DNA from: Streptomyces sp. NL15-2K
GTDB lineage: Bacteria > Actinomycetota > Actinomycetes > Streptomycetales > Streptomycetaceae
Reading direction: 5' to 3'
Assembly (NCBI RefSeq): GCF_030551255.1
Contig: NZ_CP130630.1
Span: 3,205,501-3,269,500, forward strand
DNA length: 64,000 nucleotides
Made by a program: the position numbers and the translations under genes. The notes under the pieces were generated by a model, which was not told where the DNA came from, made no database searches, and saw only the letters and a program-made list of their open reading frames with translations. Of the stretch, positions 1-8,233 are shown in pieces (position 1 is the first letter of the stretch; each line of letters begins with the position of its first letter).

Positions 1-1070
1 CGGCCGCGCGCGGTGTCCGCCGCCGCGAGCTGTTCCGTACGGCCGCCGCGGACATCGTCGGCTCCTACGGCACCGAGGCCCAGCCCGCCGAGGCCGACCA
101 GGGCGCGCTCATGGACCGCGTCGGCGATGCCGTGTCCGACCTGACGGCCGCCACTCTCGCGGGCACCCTGCGCGCGGTGGTCCGGGGCAACTGGGGGGAC
201 ACCCTGCCCACCCGGTTCGCGATCATCGGCATGGGGCGTTTCGGCGGGCATGAGCTGGGCTACGGCTCCGACGCCGACGTGCTGTTCGTGCACGAGCCGC
301 GCGAGGGAGTCGACGAACGGCAGGCCTCCGAGGCGGCCAACAAGGTCGTCTCCGAGATGCGCCGCCTGCTCCAGATCCCCAGCTCCGACCCGCCGCTGCT
401 GATCGACGCGGACCTGCGGCCGGAGGGCAAGTCCGGACCGCTCGTACGGACACTGAAGTCGTACGAGGCCTACTACCGCCGCTGGTCCCTGGTGTGGGAG
501 TCGCAGGCGCTGCTGCGGGCCGAACCGGTCGCCGGGGACGAGGAGCTGGGCCGCCGTTTCGTCGAGCTGATCGATCCGCTGCGCTACCCGGAGGCGGGCC
601 TCGGCGACGACGCCGTACGCGAGATCCGCCGTCTGAAGGCCCGGATGGAGACCGAACGCCTGCCGCGCGGCGCCGACCCGAAACTCCACACCAAGCTAGG
701 GCCCGGCGGGCTGTCCGACGTCGAGTGGACGGTCCAGCTGCTCCAGATGCGGCACGGGGCGGAGGTGGCCGGGCTGCGCACCACCCGCACCCGGGCCGCC
801 CTCGCCGCCGCCCGCGCGGCGGGCCTCCTCGCGGACGAGGACGCCGGGATACTCGACGAGGCGTGGGTGCTGGCGACGCGAGTGCGCAACGCGGTGATGC
901 TGGTGCGGGGACGGGCCGCGGACACGTTCCCGTCGGAGGCGCGGGAGCTGGGCGCGGTGGGGCGGTACCTCGGGTACGGCCCGGGGCATGTGGGAGACAT
1001 GCTGGACGACTACCGGCGTACGGCGCGGCGGGCGCGGGGCGTGGTGGAGGAGCTGTTCTACGGGGGCTGA
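1..1070 (+). CDS. glnE: Glutamine-synthetase adenylyltransferase/deadenylylase, C-terminal part
   Basis: The frame is already open at base 3, so the gene begins left of the window; 355 residues are visible. GlnE attaches and removes AMP on glutamine synthetase to match its activity to nitrogen status (family knowledge). The second nucleotidyltransferase domain is complete: GMGRFGG, then GYGSDADVLF with the two metal-binding Asp, then DADLRPEGKSGPL. The helical tail with GPGGLSDVEW follows and the frame ends normally with TGA. In S. coelicolor glnE is followed by a PAP2-like gene and malR, and the same order starts here. Product assignment is secure; only the N-terminal half is unseen. Confidence 0.96.
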   Translation, partial: AARGVRRRELFRTAAADIVGSYGTEAQPAEADQGALMDRVGDAVSDLTAATLAGTLRAVVRGNWGDTLPTRFAIIGMGRFGGHELGYGSDADVLFVHEPREGVDERQASEAANKVVSEMRRLLQIPSSDPPLLIDADLRPEGKSGPLVRTLKSYEAYYRRWSLVWESQALLRAEPVAGDEELGRRFVELIDPLRYPEAGLGDDAVREIRRLKARMETERLPRGADPKLHTKLGPGGLSDVEWTVQLLQMRHGAEVAGLRTTRTRAALAAARAAGLLADEDAGILDEAWVLATRVRNAVMLVRGRAADTFPSEARELGAVGRYLGYGPGHVGDMLDDYRRTARRARGVVEELFYGG

Positions 1071-1116
1071 CGGCGGGGCTGACGGCAGTGCGCCCGCCGG
1101 CTTCAGCCGCTCCCGC

Positions 1117-1986
1117 TCACCCCGCCCGCGACGGCGCGGGCAGCCGCGCCCCGCTCGCCCCCCGAACAGCCACCAGGCGCGGCAGCGCGTACGGCAGGGT
1201 GCCGTACCAGACCCACGCCACCGTGAAGCCGAAGGCGAGGCACGCGATGCCGCCCACCGCGTCCAGCCAGAAGTGGTTGGCGGTGGCGACGATGACCACC
1301 AGCGTGGCCGTCGGATAGAGCAGCCCCAGCACCCGCACCCACGGCACCGACGCCAGCGCGAAGATCGTCAGCCCGCACCACACGGACCAGCCGATGTGCA
1401 TCGACGGCATCGCGGCGTACTGGTTCGACATGTTCTTCAGGTCGCCGGAGGCCATCGAACCCCACGTCTGGTGAACCATGACCGTGTCGATGAAGTCGCT
1501 GCCGTTCATCAGACGGGGCGGCGCCAGCGGATACAAGTAGTAACCGACGAGGGCGACGCCCGTCGTCGCGAACAACACCATGCGGGTCGCCGCGTAGCGG
1601 CCGGGATGGCTGCGGTAGAGCCACACGAGCACACCCAGCGTCACCACGAAGTGCAGCGTCGCGTAGTAGTAGTTCATGCCGACGATGAGCCAGGTCACCG
1701 AGTTCACGGCGTGGTTGACCGACTCCTCGACGGCGATGCCGAGGTGGTGCTCGACCTTCCAGATCCAGTCGGCGTTGCGCAGCGCCTCGGACCTTTGCTC
1801 CGGGACCGCGTTGCGGATCAGTGAGTACGTCCAGTAACTCACCGCGATCAACAGGATCTCGAACCACAGACGAGGACGGCGCGGGGTACGCAGCCGGTTC
1901 GCGAAACCTGGTCCCGTCCGGGCCGTGACGGGGTGCGGAACGGCCTCTTCGCGGCCTTCCTGCGGCGTCACGGTCGTCTCACCCAT
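1117..1986 (-). CDS. PAP2-superfamily membrane phosphatase / inositolphosphotransferase-like
   Basis: A 289-residue integral membrane protein of the PAP2 (phosphatidic acid phosphatase type 2) superfamily, probably acting on a lipid phosphate at the outer membrane face. A cytosolic N-terminus of about 45 residues precedes several hydrophobic helices. The three-part phosphatase signature is present in the spaced form typical of the inositol-phosphoceramide-synthase-like branch: RLMNGSDF, then YAAMPSMHIGW (catalytic PSMH), then NHFWLDAVGG with the second His and the Asp. I chose the ATG at 1986 (MGETTVTPQ) because the longer frame upstream is Arg-rich and noncoding in character. It is convergent with glnE. 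The substrate cannot be told from sequence. Confidence 0.85.
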   Translation of the reverse strand: MGETTVTPQEGREEAVPHPVTARTGPGFANRLRTPRRPRLWFEILLIAVSYWTYSLIRNAVPEQRSEALRNADWIWKVEHHLGIAVEESVNHAVNSVTWLIVGMNYYYATLHFVVTLGVLVWLYRSHPGRYAATRMVLFATTGVALVGYYLYPLAPPRLMNGSDFIDTVMVHQTWGSMASGDLKNMSNQYAAMPSMHIGWSVWCGLTIFALASVPWVRVLGLLYPTATLVVIVATANHFWLDAVGGIACLAFGFTVAWVWYGTLPYALPRLVAVRGASGARLPAPSRAG

Positions 1987-2141
1987 AGGCACAGAGTCTG
2001 CCAGAAAAGCCCTTCCCGACCGATCATCCCCCGGTCGGGTCCGCACCGCACGTCCTACGCCCAGGAGACCCCCGCGCCCTCCTACCAGCGCACTGCGGAA
2101 AGAGCGAATTCTCCGCCTTGAGGACGACTTGGTCGCCCCAG

Positions 2142-2371
2142 GGCCTGTTGCGAAAGTCCCGCCTGCCCCGCGACGCCATGCACGCTCCCCCACTGCCTTA
2201 AAGGCGTGGGAGGGGCCCCCACTCGCCGCACCGGGCGCAGGCCCACGTACAACCAGTACGAGGGCCTGCGCCCGGCACGCCGAGAGTACGCACCTACGCG
2301 GACATCAGCCGCTGCCGCGGCGGGCGCGGGGCCCGCCCTCCGGGCGGACGACGGGACTTTCGCAACAGGCC
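2142..2371. mobile_element. MITE copy 1 (about 230 bp, IS5-like ends)
   Basis: A non-coding element bounded by perfect inverted repeats: GGCCTGTTGCGAAAGTCCCG at the left and its reverse complement at the right. The right flank is CTAG and the left flank is CCAG, so a 4-bp duplication would be imperfect here. Inside are two palindromic blocks: a hairpin around CACTGCCTTAAAGGCGTGGG, and a longer one around GGGCGCAGGCCCAC / GAGGGCCTGCGCCC. The same element lies at 17378-17583 in opposite orientation. No transposase is encoded, so it would have to be mobilised in trans. Confidence 0.8.
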
Positions 2372-2391
2372 CTAGGGTCCTCAGGGCCACG

Positions 2392-2865
2392 TCAGCGTCC
2401 TACGACCCCCTGATGGCGAACCCGGTCCCCGGGCGCCGAAGCCGTGGAACCGCGCACCACCAGCTCCGGCATGAACACGAACTCGCTGTGCGGCGCGGGC
2501 GTACCGCCGATCTCCTCCAGCAGCGTGCGGACCGCCGCCTGACCCATCGCCGGGACCGGCTTGCGGATCGTCGTCAGCGGCGGGTCGGTGAAGGCGATCA
2601 AGGGGGAGTCGTCGAAGCCCACCACCGAGATGTCCGTCGGGACCTGGAGACCCCGCTGCCGGGCCGCCCGTATCGCGCCCAGCGCCATCATGTCGCTGGC
2701 GCACACCACCGCCGTACAGGAACGGTCGATCAGGGCGGTGGCCGCCGCCTGGCCGCCCTCCAGGGTGTAGAGGGAGTGCTGGACGAGTTCCGACTCGATG
2801 GCGTCCGGGCTCAGGCCCAGCTGGTCCTGCATGGTGCGCACGAAGCCCTCGATCTTGCGCCGGCG
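2392..2865 (-). pseudogene. LacI-family regulator, C-terminal fragment (probably malR)
   Basis: About 158 residues of a LacI/GalR-type repressor remain, from RRRKIEGF to the stop. They carry the second half of the sugar-binding domain: CASDMMALGAIRAARQRGL, VPTDISVVGFDDSPL, PPLTTIRKP and the C-terminal PELVVRGSTA. The DNA-binding helix-turn-helix and the first half of the core (about 180 residues) are missing. At about 2860 the sequence switches directly into another gene on the opposite strand. Position after glnE and a PAP2 gene matches malR in S. coelicolor, so MalR is the likely ancestor; that is inference from order. It cannot bind DNA as it stands. Confidence 0.8.
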
Positions 2866-3395
2866 CGCTGGTCGCCACCGCTTTCCTCGCGGTCGGCCGG
2901 GAGGGCCTGGAGACGGCCCTGTTCGTGTGGGCGTCCGTGCACGCGGCGAGTGACGGCACCCCACGTCCGCTGATCGGCGTCGCCCTCGGCATCGCGACGG
3001 CGGTGTTCCTCGGCTGGCTGTTCTACCGGGGGGCGCTCAGGATCAACCTCGCCAAGTTCTTCACCTGGACCGGCGGCATGCTGGTCGTCGTGGCCGCGGG
3101 CGTGCTGGCGTACGGCGTCCACGACCTCCAGGAGGCCGACCTGGTCCCGGGCCTGACGAACAAGGCCTTCGACATCAGCGGCACCGTCCCGCCGGACAGT
3201 TGGTACGGCACCCTCCTCAAGGGCGTCTTCAACTTCCAGCCCGATCCGACCGTCCTCCAGGTCACGGTGTGGCTGCTGTACCTGATCCCGACGCTCGTGC
3301 TTTTCCTCGCCCCGGTAGGGTTCGCCTCCGGGAAGGGGAAGGTGAAGGAACCTGATGAGCAGGGATCGCGGCCCTCGAAGGCTCCGCAGGCTTGA
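2862..3395 (+). pseudogene. FTR1/EfeU-type iron permease, N-terminally truncated
   Basis: About 177 residues of an FTR1-family high-affinity iron permease. The visible part opens with ALVATAFLAVGREGLETALF, which contains the second REGLE iron-binding motif of the family. Further helices follow and the tail after helix 7 is charged. The first REGLE helix and roughly 110 residues that should precede this point are absent; instead the DNA runs into the truncated LacI gene on the other strand. No start codon with a ribosome site remains at the junction, so it is probably not functional. Its 3' end overlaps the following lipoprotein gene by 41 bp, as an intact operon would. Confidence 0.82.
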
Positions 3396-4356
3396 CCGGA
3401 GCGCACTGATAGCGGCCTCAGTGACCGCTTTGTCGTTGACGGCGAGCGGTTGCATGGTGGTGCACGGGGAGCGGGAAGTGCTCCCCGCGACCACCCGGGC
3501 GGAGGCCGACAAGGCACTCGAGCAGTTCACAACCGCGTACAACGCGGCCGACAAGGCCTACGACAGTTCCCTCGACGCGGACCACGTCACCGGCGCCCTC
3601 GGTGCCATCGACGCGGCGCGGCTGAAGGCCGGCAAGACGGTCAGCCCCGAGGGCAACGCGTCGCACACCCCGCTGAAGCTGTCGGACGCGAAGTACACGA
3701 TTCCGAAGAAGGCGGGCTGGCCGCGCTGGTTCGTCGCCGACGCACGCGGCAACAAGGGCGGTGACGTGCGCTGGCTGATGGTGTTCCTGCGCAACGGCCT
3801 GGACGAGCCGTGGCAGGTGTCGTACCTCACGCTGGTACTGCCCGGCCAGGTGCCGAAGTTCAAGAAGGACGCGGACGGCTGGGCCGAGGCCATCCCGGCG
3901 AACTCGGCGGAGTTGGCCGTCAAGCCCGATGACCTGTCCAAGGACTACACGGCGTACCTCAAGAGCGGCGGGGACACCTTCGCGGACGGAACCCACACCA
4001 GCGAATGGCGTGCGAAGCGCGAGAAGAACGCCAAGAAGCCGGGTCTGGTCACCCAGTACATCGACGAGCCGCTGACGAGCGGTGACTACGCGCCGCTGGC
4101 ACTGCGGACGGCGAACGGCGGGGCGCTGGTGTTCTTCTCCTCGCACCACTACGAGAAGCAGACGGCCTACCCGGGTTCCTCCGTCCCCACGCCCACCGAC
4201 GATGTGCTCGCCCTGACGAATGGTGAGATCAAGCAGTCGCTCACCATGGAGTTCGTGGCCAACGAGGTGGCTGTGGACCCGGCGAAGGGCTCGGGCGACC
4301 AGCGGGTCAGCCTGCTGGGGCGGATCCAGGGGCTCACGTCGGCGGAGGGGTCGTAG
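3355..4356 (+). CDS. Secreted lipoprotein of unknown function
   Basis: A 333-residue lipoprotein. The N-terminus has a basic stretch (RRLRRLDR), a hydrophobic helix and a lipobox LTASGC with Cys33, followed by MVVHGEREVLP. The mature domain is soluble, rich in Lys/Asp/Ala, with no motif I can assign. The start lies inside the FTR1 fragment, so it was probably translated with it; a link to iron uptake is a guess from position. After the malR/efeU rearrangement its original promoter may be gone. Confidence 0.8.
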   Translation: MSRDRGPRRLRRLDRSALIAASVTALSLTASGCMVVHGEREVLPATTRAEADKALEQFTTAYNAADKAYDSSLDADHVTGALGAIDAARLKAGKTVSPEGNASHTPLKLSDAKYTIPKKAGWPRWFVADARGNKGGDVRWLMVFLRNGLDEPWQVSYLTLVLPGQVPKFKKDADGWAEAIPANSAELAVKPDDLSKDYTAYLKSGGDTFADGTHTSEWRAKREKNAKKPGLVTQYIDEPLTSGDYAPLALRTANGGALVFFSSHHYEKQTAYPGSSVPTPTDDVLALTNGEIKQSLTMEFVANEVAVDPAKGSGDQRVSLLGRIQGLTSAEGS

Positions 4357-4387
4357 ACACCCCGGACACCCGTGTACCGGTACTGGC

Positions 4388-5125
4388 TTACCGGCGCAGG
4401 GGCCAGGCCGCGTTCGCGTGGTCCGGCTCCTCGCCGGCGTGGCGGGCGCAGGCGTCGGTGAGGACTTCCAGCAGGGTCAGCGGGTCGGGCAGCGGGTGCT
4501 CGGGGCCGCGGACCCAGTGGACCGACTGGTCGTCACCGGGGAGCCGGGCGGGCGGGACGAGGACGTAGGAGCCGCGGCAGTGCCAGCGCAGGCCCGGGTG
4601 CTCGTCCATCGTCTCGGGGTGGCAGTCCAGTTCGCAGGGCCACCACTCGTCCTCGACCTCGGGGGTGCCCCGGGTGAGGGTGAAGAAGAGCAGGCGGCCG
4701 TCGTCGCTCTCGGCGACCGGTCCGACGTCGATACCGGAGTCGAGCAGCCGCTGAAGCGCCTCGCGGCCGGCCTCCAGGGGGACGTCGAGGACGTCGTGCA
4801 CCATGCCGGTCGCGGTGATGAAGTTGGCCTGCGGCTGGTGCCGGGCCCAACGCTCGATCTGGGCGGGGTCGGTGGTGGACTGGGTCTGCCAGGCGAACGA
4901 CACGGGGTGCCGGGCCGGGGTGGGACAGCCGACGCGGTCACAGGAACAGCGGTAGTCCTGGGTGGGATACGCGGCGGGCGCGAGCGGCAGTCCCGCTCCG
5001 GCGGCGGCGAGCAGCAGGGCCTCACGGCCGCCGTTGTCCGTGGCGGCCTCCTTCGGGCGGCGTCCGCGCAGCCACTGGGAGAGTTTGCCCTGCCGGCCGG
5101 TGCGGCCGCCGAACTCCGCGCTCAT
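4388..5125 (-). CDS. Bifunctional DNA primase/polymerase (PrimPol)-type protein
   Basis: A 245-residue protein of the primase-polymerase family widespread in actinobacteria, usually as short chromosomal paralogues of unknown role. Visible features are the N-terminal ALLLAAAGAGLPLAPA, a small Cys cluster DYRCSCDRVGCPTPARHP, and FAWQTQSTTDPAQIERWARHQPQ, which is typical of the group. The second half has LPGDDQSVHW. The acidic catalytic residues of active PrimPols are not obvious, so activity is doubtful. Start ATG at 5125. Confidence 0.75.
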   Translation of the reverse strand: MSAEFGGRTGRQGKLSQWLRGRRPKEAATDNGGREALLLAAAGAGLPLAPAAYPTQDYRCSCDRVGCPTPARHPVSFAWQTQSTTDPAQIERWARHQPQANFITATGMVHDVLDVPLEAGREALQRLLDSGIDVGPVAESDDGRLLFFTLTRGTPEVEDEWWPCELDCHPETMDEHPGLRWHCRGSYVLVPPARLPGDDQSVHWVRGPEHPLPDPLTLLEVLTDACARHAGEEPDHANAAWPLRR

Positions 5126-5295
5126 CTATCCCCTCGCCTCGCTGTCGTGCGGAACAGCATGCCCTATGGTCCCACCATCCCGCGCTCCGGGGGGCCTTAC
5201 CCGACATCCGGTGCAGGTGGGACAGGGCCTGTCCGGCGGTCGGATCGAGTGTCATTGCCGACTTCGGCGGGATTCGGGTGCCTACCGTGGTCGGC

Positions 5296-6165
5296 ATGGT
5301 CACATGGATCGCGCTGACGGGCCTGGCCTCCGCGGCTTCCGTGGTCTCGCTGACCCTCGCGGGAGCGACGACCCCGCTGGAGTGGGGCGCGGGGCCGCTG
5401 ACGGTGGACTCGCTGCCCCGCGTCACGTACGTCGCCCATCGCGGCGGCGCCCGCGAGGTCCCCGAGAACAGCATGTCGGGCCTGATGGCGGCCTACGAAC
5501 GCGGTACGGCGCAGGTGCTGGACTTCGACACACGGATGCTGCGCGACGGCACGCCGGTCGTGATGCACGACCCGACCCTGAACCGGACGACGTTCCTCGG
5601 CGGCGAGGTGCGGGGGCTCGACGGCCGCGAGTGGCAGGGAGTGCGGCTGCGGCCGAGGGACTCGCTGCCCGGGAGCTGGCGGTCGGAGCGGCCGCCGACG
5701 GTGGCCGAGGTGCTGGACCGTTTCGGCGGGCGGATCGTGCTGATGCTGGAGGCGAAGGACCCGCGCGGTCTGGGCCGGCTGGCCGCGCTGATCCGGGCCC
5801 GCGGGCTCACCCGCTCGGTGTTCGTCAACTCCAACGACCCCGAAGTGGCCCGCCGCGTCCACCGGCTGGGCCTGCTCGCCCAACTGTGGCGCTCGGCCGA
5901 GCAACTGCGCCGGGACCGGCCCGAGCGCTGGCGGTCCTACGTCGACCTGCTGGACGTCGACCACAGGGCGCGGGACGCGGACATCGTCCGGGCGGTGCGC
6001 TCGGGCATCCCGCGGGTGTGGGCGCACACGGTGGTCACCCCCGCCCAGCGGAACCGGGCGCTGGCCCTGGGCTGCGACGGGATCATCACGGACGCGCCGG
6101 GGCGGCTGGCGCGGCATCCGGGCCGGGGGGCTCAGCTGAGGGTTCAGCGGGGAGCGAGGCCGTAG
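5296..6165 (+). CDS. Secreted glycerophosphodiester phosphodiesterase
   Basis: A 289-residue GDPD-family TIM-barrel enzyme that hydrolyses glycerophosphodiesters to glycerol-3-phosphate and an alcohol. An N-terminal hydrophobic signal (WIALTGLASAASVVSLTLAG) suggests export. The catalytic set is present: VAHRGGAREVPENS with the first His and Glu, then FDTRMLRDGTPVVMHDPTLNRTT with Asp and the second His. Later come EAKD and a VWAHTVV segment. An in-frame GTG at 5278 is possible; I prefer the ATG at 5296, which fits the signal peptide. Its 3' end overlaps the convergent TetR gene by 22 bp. Confidence 0.88.
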   Translation: MVTWIALTGLASAASVVSLTLAGATTPLEWGAGPLTVDSLPRVTYVAHRGGAREVPENSMSGLMAAYERGTAQVLDFDTRMLRDGTPVVMHDPTLNRTTFLGGEVRGLDGREWQGVRLRPRDSLPGSWRSERPPTVAEVLDRFGGRIVLMLEAKDPRGLGRLAALIRARGLTRSVFVNSNDPEVARRVHRLGLLAQLWRSAEQLRRDRPERWRSYVDLLDVDHRARDADIVRAVRSGIPRVWAHTVVTPAQRNRALALGCDGIITDAPGRLARHPGRGAQLRVQRGARP

Positions 6166-6761
6166 AGGGCGTAGTCGACGAGGGTGTCGGTGTACTCGTA
6201 GGAGATCGGGCCGGTGTACTGGAGCCAGCGCTGGGCGAGCGGGGAGATGAAGAACTCCAGGGCGATGCGCGGGTCGATGTCGGGGCGCACCTCGCCGGCC
6301 TCCTGCGCGGCGCGCAGCCGGTCGACGTAGAGCTGGAGGGACGGTTCCATGAGCGTGGCCGCGACCCTCCGGCCGAGTTCTTCGTCGACCAGCCCCTCGG
6401 CGGCCAGGGCCCGTGACGGCGCCGAGTACCGGGGGTCCTGCAGCTGGTCGACGGTGACCCGCAGTACGGCCTTGATGTCGGCGGCGAGGTCACCGGTGTC
6501 CGGGATGACGTACGGCTCCGCACCCGCCTCCCGTGACGCCTGCGCGAAGAGGTCGAGGAACGCCTCCAGCAGTACGTCCGCCTTCGACGACCACCACCGG
6601 TAGATCGTCTGCTTGCCGACACCGGCGCGGGCGGCGATGCCCTCGATCGTGGTCTTGGGGTAGCCGACCTCGACGACGAGTCCGAGGGCGGCGTCGTAGA
6701 TCGCGCGACGGGACTTCTCGCTGCGGCGGGTGGTGTCAGGAGCGGGCTTCTGGAGGGTCAT
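6144..6761 (-). CDS. TetR-family transcriptional regulator
   Basis: A 205-residue repressor-type protein. The N-terminal helix-turn-helix (about residues 15-60) reads SRRAIYDAALGLVVEVGY then IEGIAARAGVGKQTIYRWW, the classic TetR recognition helix. A ligand/dimer domain of TetR_C type follows (FISPLAQRWLQYTG). It is divergent from the small DUF6243 gene, and two identical-core palindromes lie between them, so it most likely represses both itself and that gene. Ligand unknown. Confidence 0.9.
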   Translation of the reverse strand: MTLQKPAPDTTRRSEKSRRAIYDAALGLVVEVGYPKTTIEGIAARAGVGKQTIYRWWSSKADVLLEAFLDLFAQASREAGAEPYVIPDTGDLAADIKAVLRVTVDQLQDPRYSAPSRALAAEGLVDEELGRRVAATLMEPSLQLYVDRLRAAQEAGEVRPDIDPRIALEFFISPLAQRWLQYTGPISYEYTDTLVDYALYGLAPR

Positions 6762-6778
6762 GCGTCGAATTTAACAGG

Positions 6779-6838
6779 TTGACAAGACGGAGCGTCTCGC
6801 TGGACAGTGGTCAGGTGAGAGCGAGACGGTGCGTCTCG
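6779..6838 (+). promoter_or_regulatory. Promoter with two TetR-type operators
   Basis: TTGACA at 6779-6784 is followed 18 bp later by GACAGT (6803-6808), a plausible rightward promoter for the gene at 6870. Operator 1, AGACG-GAG-CGTCT (6785-6797), lies in the promoter spacer. Operator 2, CGAGACG-GTG-CGTCTCG (6822-6838), is a perfect seven-base inverted repeat with the same half-site. Two sites with a shared AGACG/CGTCT core between a TetR gene and its divergent neighbour are the usual autoregulatory layout. Binding is inferred. Confidence 0.7.
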
Positions 6839-6869
6839 TCACTGTGTCGAGCTTCAGGAGGAGGCTGTC

Positions 6870-7094
6870 ATGGCCCGAGGCGGAGAAAACATGCTGGGCG
6901 TCGGCGGCGCGCGGAGGAACCTCGGCCGCAAGGCCCTGCGGGGCGGCGCCCAGGACGGCAGGTTCGGTGGCGGAGTCGACCGCCAGGCCCAGAAGCGGGA
7001 GCTGCTGCGCAAGCTCCAGGAAGAACGTACGAGTAAGGCGAGTAAGGCGAACAAAGCGAACGAGGAGGGTCGCACCAGCGACGAGTCGTCGTGA
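6870..7094 (+). CDS. Small basic DUF6243-type protein
   Basis: A 74-residue protein (MARGGENMLGVGGARRNLG...) rich in Gly, Arg and Lys, recognisable as the DUF6243 family found in Streptomyces; its function is unknown. It ends in a charged, probably helical tail (QKRELLRKLQEER, then a run of SKAN-type residues). The start is supported by a strong AGGAGGAGG site seven bases upstream. It is the only gene downstream of the operator-containing promoter, so it is probably the main TetR target. The stop abuts the convergent Rsm22-like gene. Confidence 0.78.
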   Translation: MARGGENMLGVGGARRNLGRKALRGGAQDGRFGGGVDRQAQKRELLRKLQEERTSKASKANKANEEGRTSDESS

Positions 7095-8087
7095 CTAGGG
7101 CCGGTCCGCCGGAGGCCAGGGGTCGCCCCAGGCCGCGTCGCGGGCCGCCTTGTACAGGTCGCCGTGGCGTTTGGTGACCGTGCGGCGGTCGAGGTGCTCG
7201 TCGGTCTCGCACAGGTCGAGGAGCACCTGGCCCTTGCGGATCTGCGGGCGCCGGACCACCCGGGAGGGGGCCGGCGTCACGGGGAGGCGGGTGGCGGCGA
7301 CGTAGGCGAACTTCTCGTCCTCGTAGGCGAGCGAGCCGCCCTTGACCTGGCGGTGCAGGGAGGAGCGGCTGACCCGGGCCGAGAAGTGGCACCAGTCCTC
7401 GCCGGGGACGATGGGGCAGGCGGCGCTGTGCGGGCAGGGGGCGGCGACGTGGAAACCGGCGGCGATCAGGCGGTCGCGGGCCTCGATGACGCGGGCGTAG
7501 CCGTCGGGGGTGCCGGCCTCGACGAGCACGACGGCCTGTGCGGCGGCCGCGGCGGCGTCGACGAGGGCGGTGCGGTCGCGGGCGGTCAGTTCGTTGAGGA
7601 CGTAGGAGACCGTGACGAGATCGGTGCTCTCGAGTGTGAGCGCCGCTCCGATGCGCGCGCGCTGCCAGCGGGTCTCGTGCAGCGCCGGGTTGGCGGCGGC
7701 GAGCTCCCGGCCCAGGGCGAGCGCGGGCTCGGACCAGTCGAGAACGGTGACGGGGCGGGGGCCGGTCCAGGTGGCGCTCACCGCCCAGGTCGCGGCGCCG
7801 GTACCGCCGCCGACGTCGACGTGGCTACGGGGCGTCCAGTCGGGTACGGCCTCGGCGAACGCCTCCAGCGCCGAGCGCACCGCCTCGAAGGTCGCGGGCA
7901 TCCGGTAGGCGGCGTACGCGGCCACGTCGGCACGGTGCCGGAGGATCGGGGCGTCGGTCGGGGTGGCTCCCCGGTAGTTGGCGATCAGCCGGTCCACGGC
8001 CTGCGCGGCCTCGCGGGGCGGGAGGCCGTCGAGGAGGGCGGCGAGGCTGCGGCGGAGGGCGTCCGCCGGAGATGCAGGGTCGTTCAC
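7095..8087 (-). CDS. Rsm22-like small-ribosomal-subunit methyltransferase-family protein
   Basis: A 330-residue protein of the Rsm22 family, SAM-dependent methyltransferase-fold proteins associated with the small ribosomal subunit. A helical N-terminus (about 1-85) precedes the SAM-binding loop HVDVGGGTGAATWAV; VTVSYVLNEL and VVLVEAGTPDG are the later strands. A Cys/His cluster, APCPHSAACPI followed by DWCHFSARVSRS, matches the Fe-S or metal site typical of the family. GTG start at 8087. It is convergent with DUF6243 at the 3' side. Confidence 0.85.
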   Translation of the reverse strand: MNDPASPADALRRSLAALLDGLPPREAAQAVDRLIANYRGATPTDAPILRHRADVAAYAAYRMPATFEAVRSALEAFAEAVPDWTPRSHVDVGGGTGAATWAVSATWTGPRPVTVLDWSEPALALGRELAAANPALHETRWQRARIGAALTLESTDLVTVSYVLNELTARDRTALVDAAAAAAQAVVLVEAGTPDGYARVIEARDRLIAAGFHVAAPCPHSAACPIVPGEDWCHFSARVSRSSLHRQVKGGSLAYEDEKFAYVAATRLPVTPAPSRVVRRPQIRKGQVLLDLCETDEHLDRRTVTKRHGDLYKAARDAAWGDPWPPADRP

Positions 8088-8126
8088 CCGCCAATTCTAT
8101 GTTTGCCCGCGTGGGTGTCGGCCTCG

Positions 8127-8218
8127 CTGGGGGCTCCGCCCCCAGACCCCCGGGCCTATGCCCACCCTGCCGCCCGTCTCGGTCAGTCGAAAGGTGAACC
8201 CCTGGGGCTCCGCCCCAG
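8127..8218. repeat. Two copies of a GC-rich hairpin repeat
   Basis: Perfect hairpins CTGGGGGCTCCGCCCCCAG (8127-8145) and CTGGGGCTCCGCCCCAG (8202-8218), each followed by ACCCC. They are two copies of a widespread Streptomyces palindrome. They sit just downstream of the serine hydrolase stop and just upstream of the Rsm22 gene start, so they may terminate the hydrolase transcript. Confidence 0.6.
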
Positions 8219-8233
8219 ACCCCACCCTCACCC

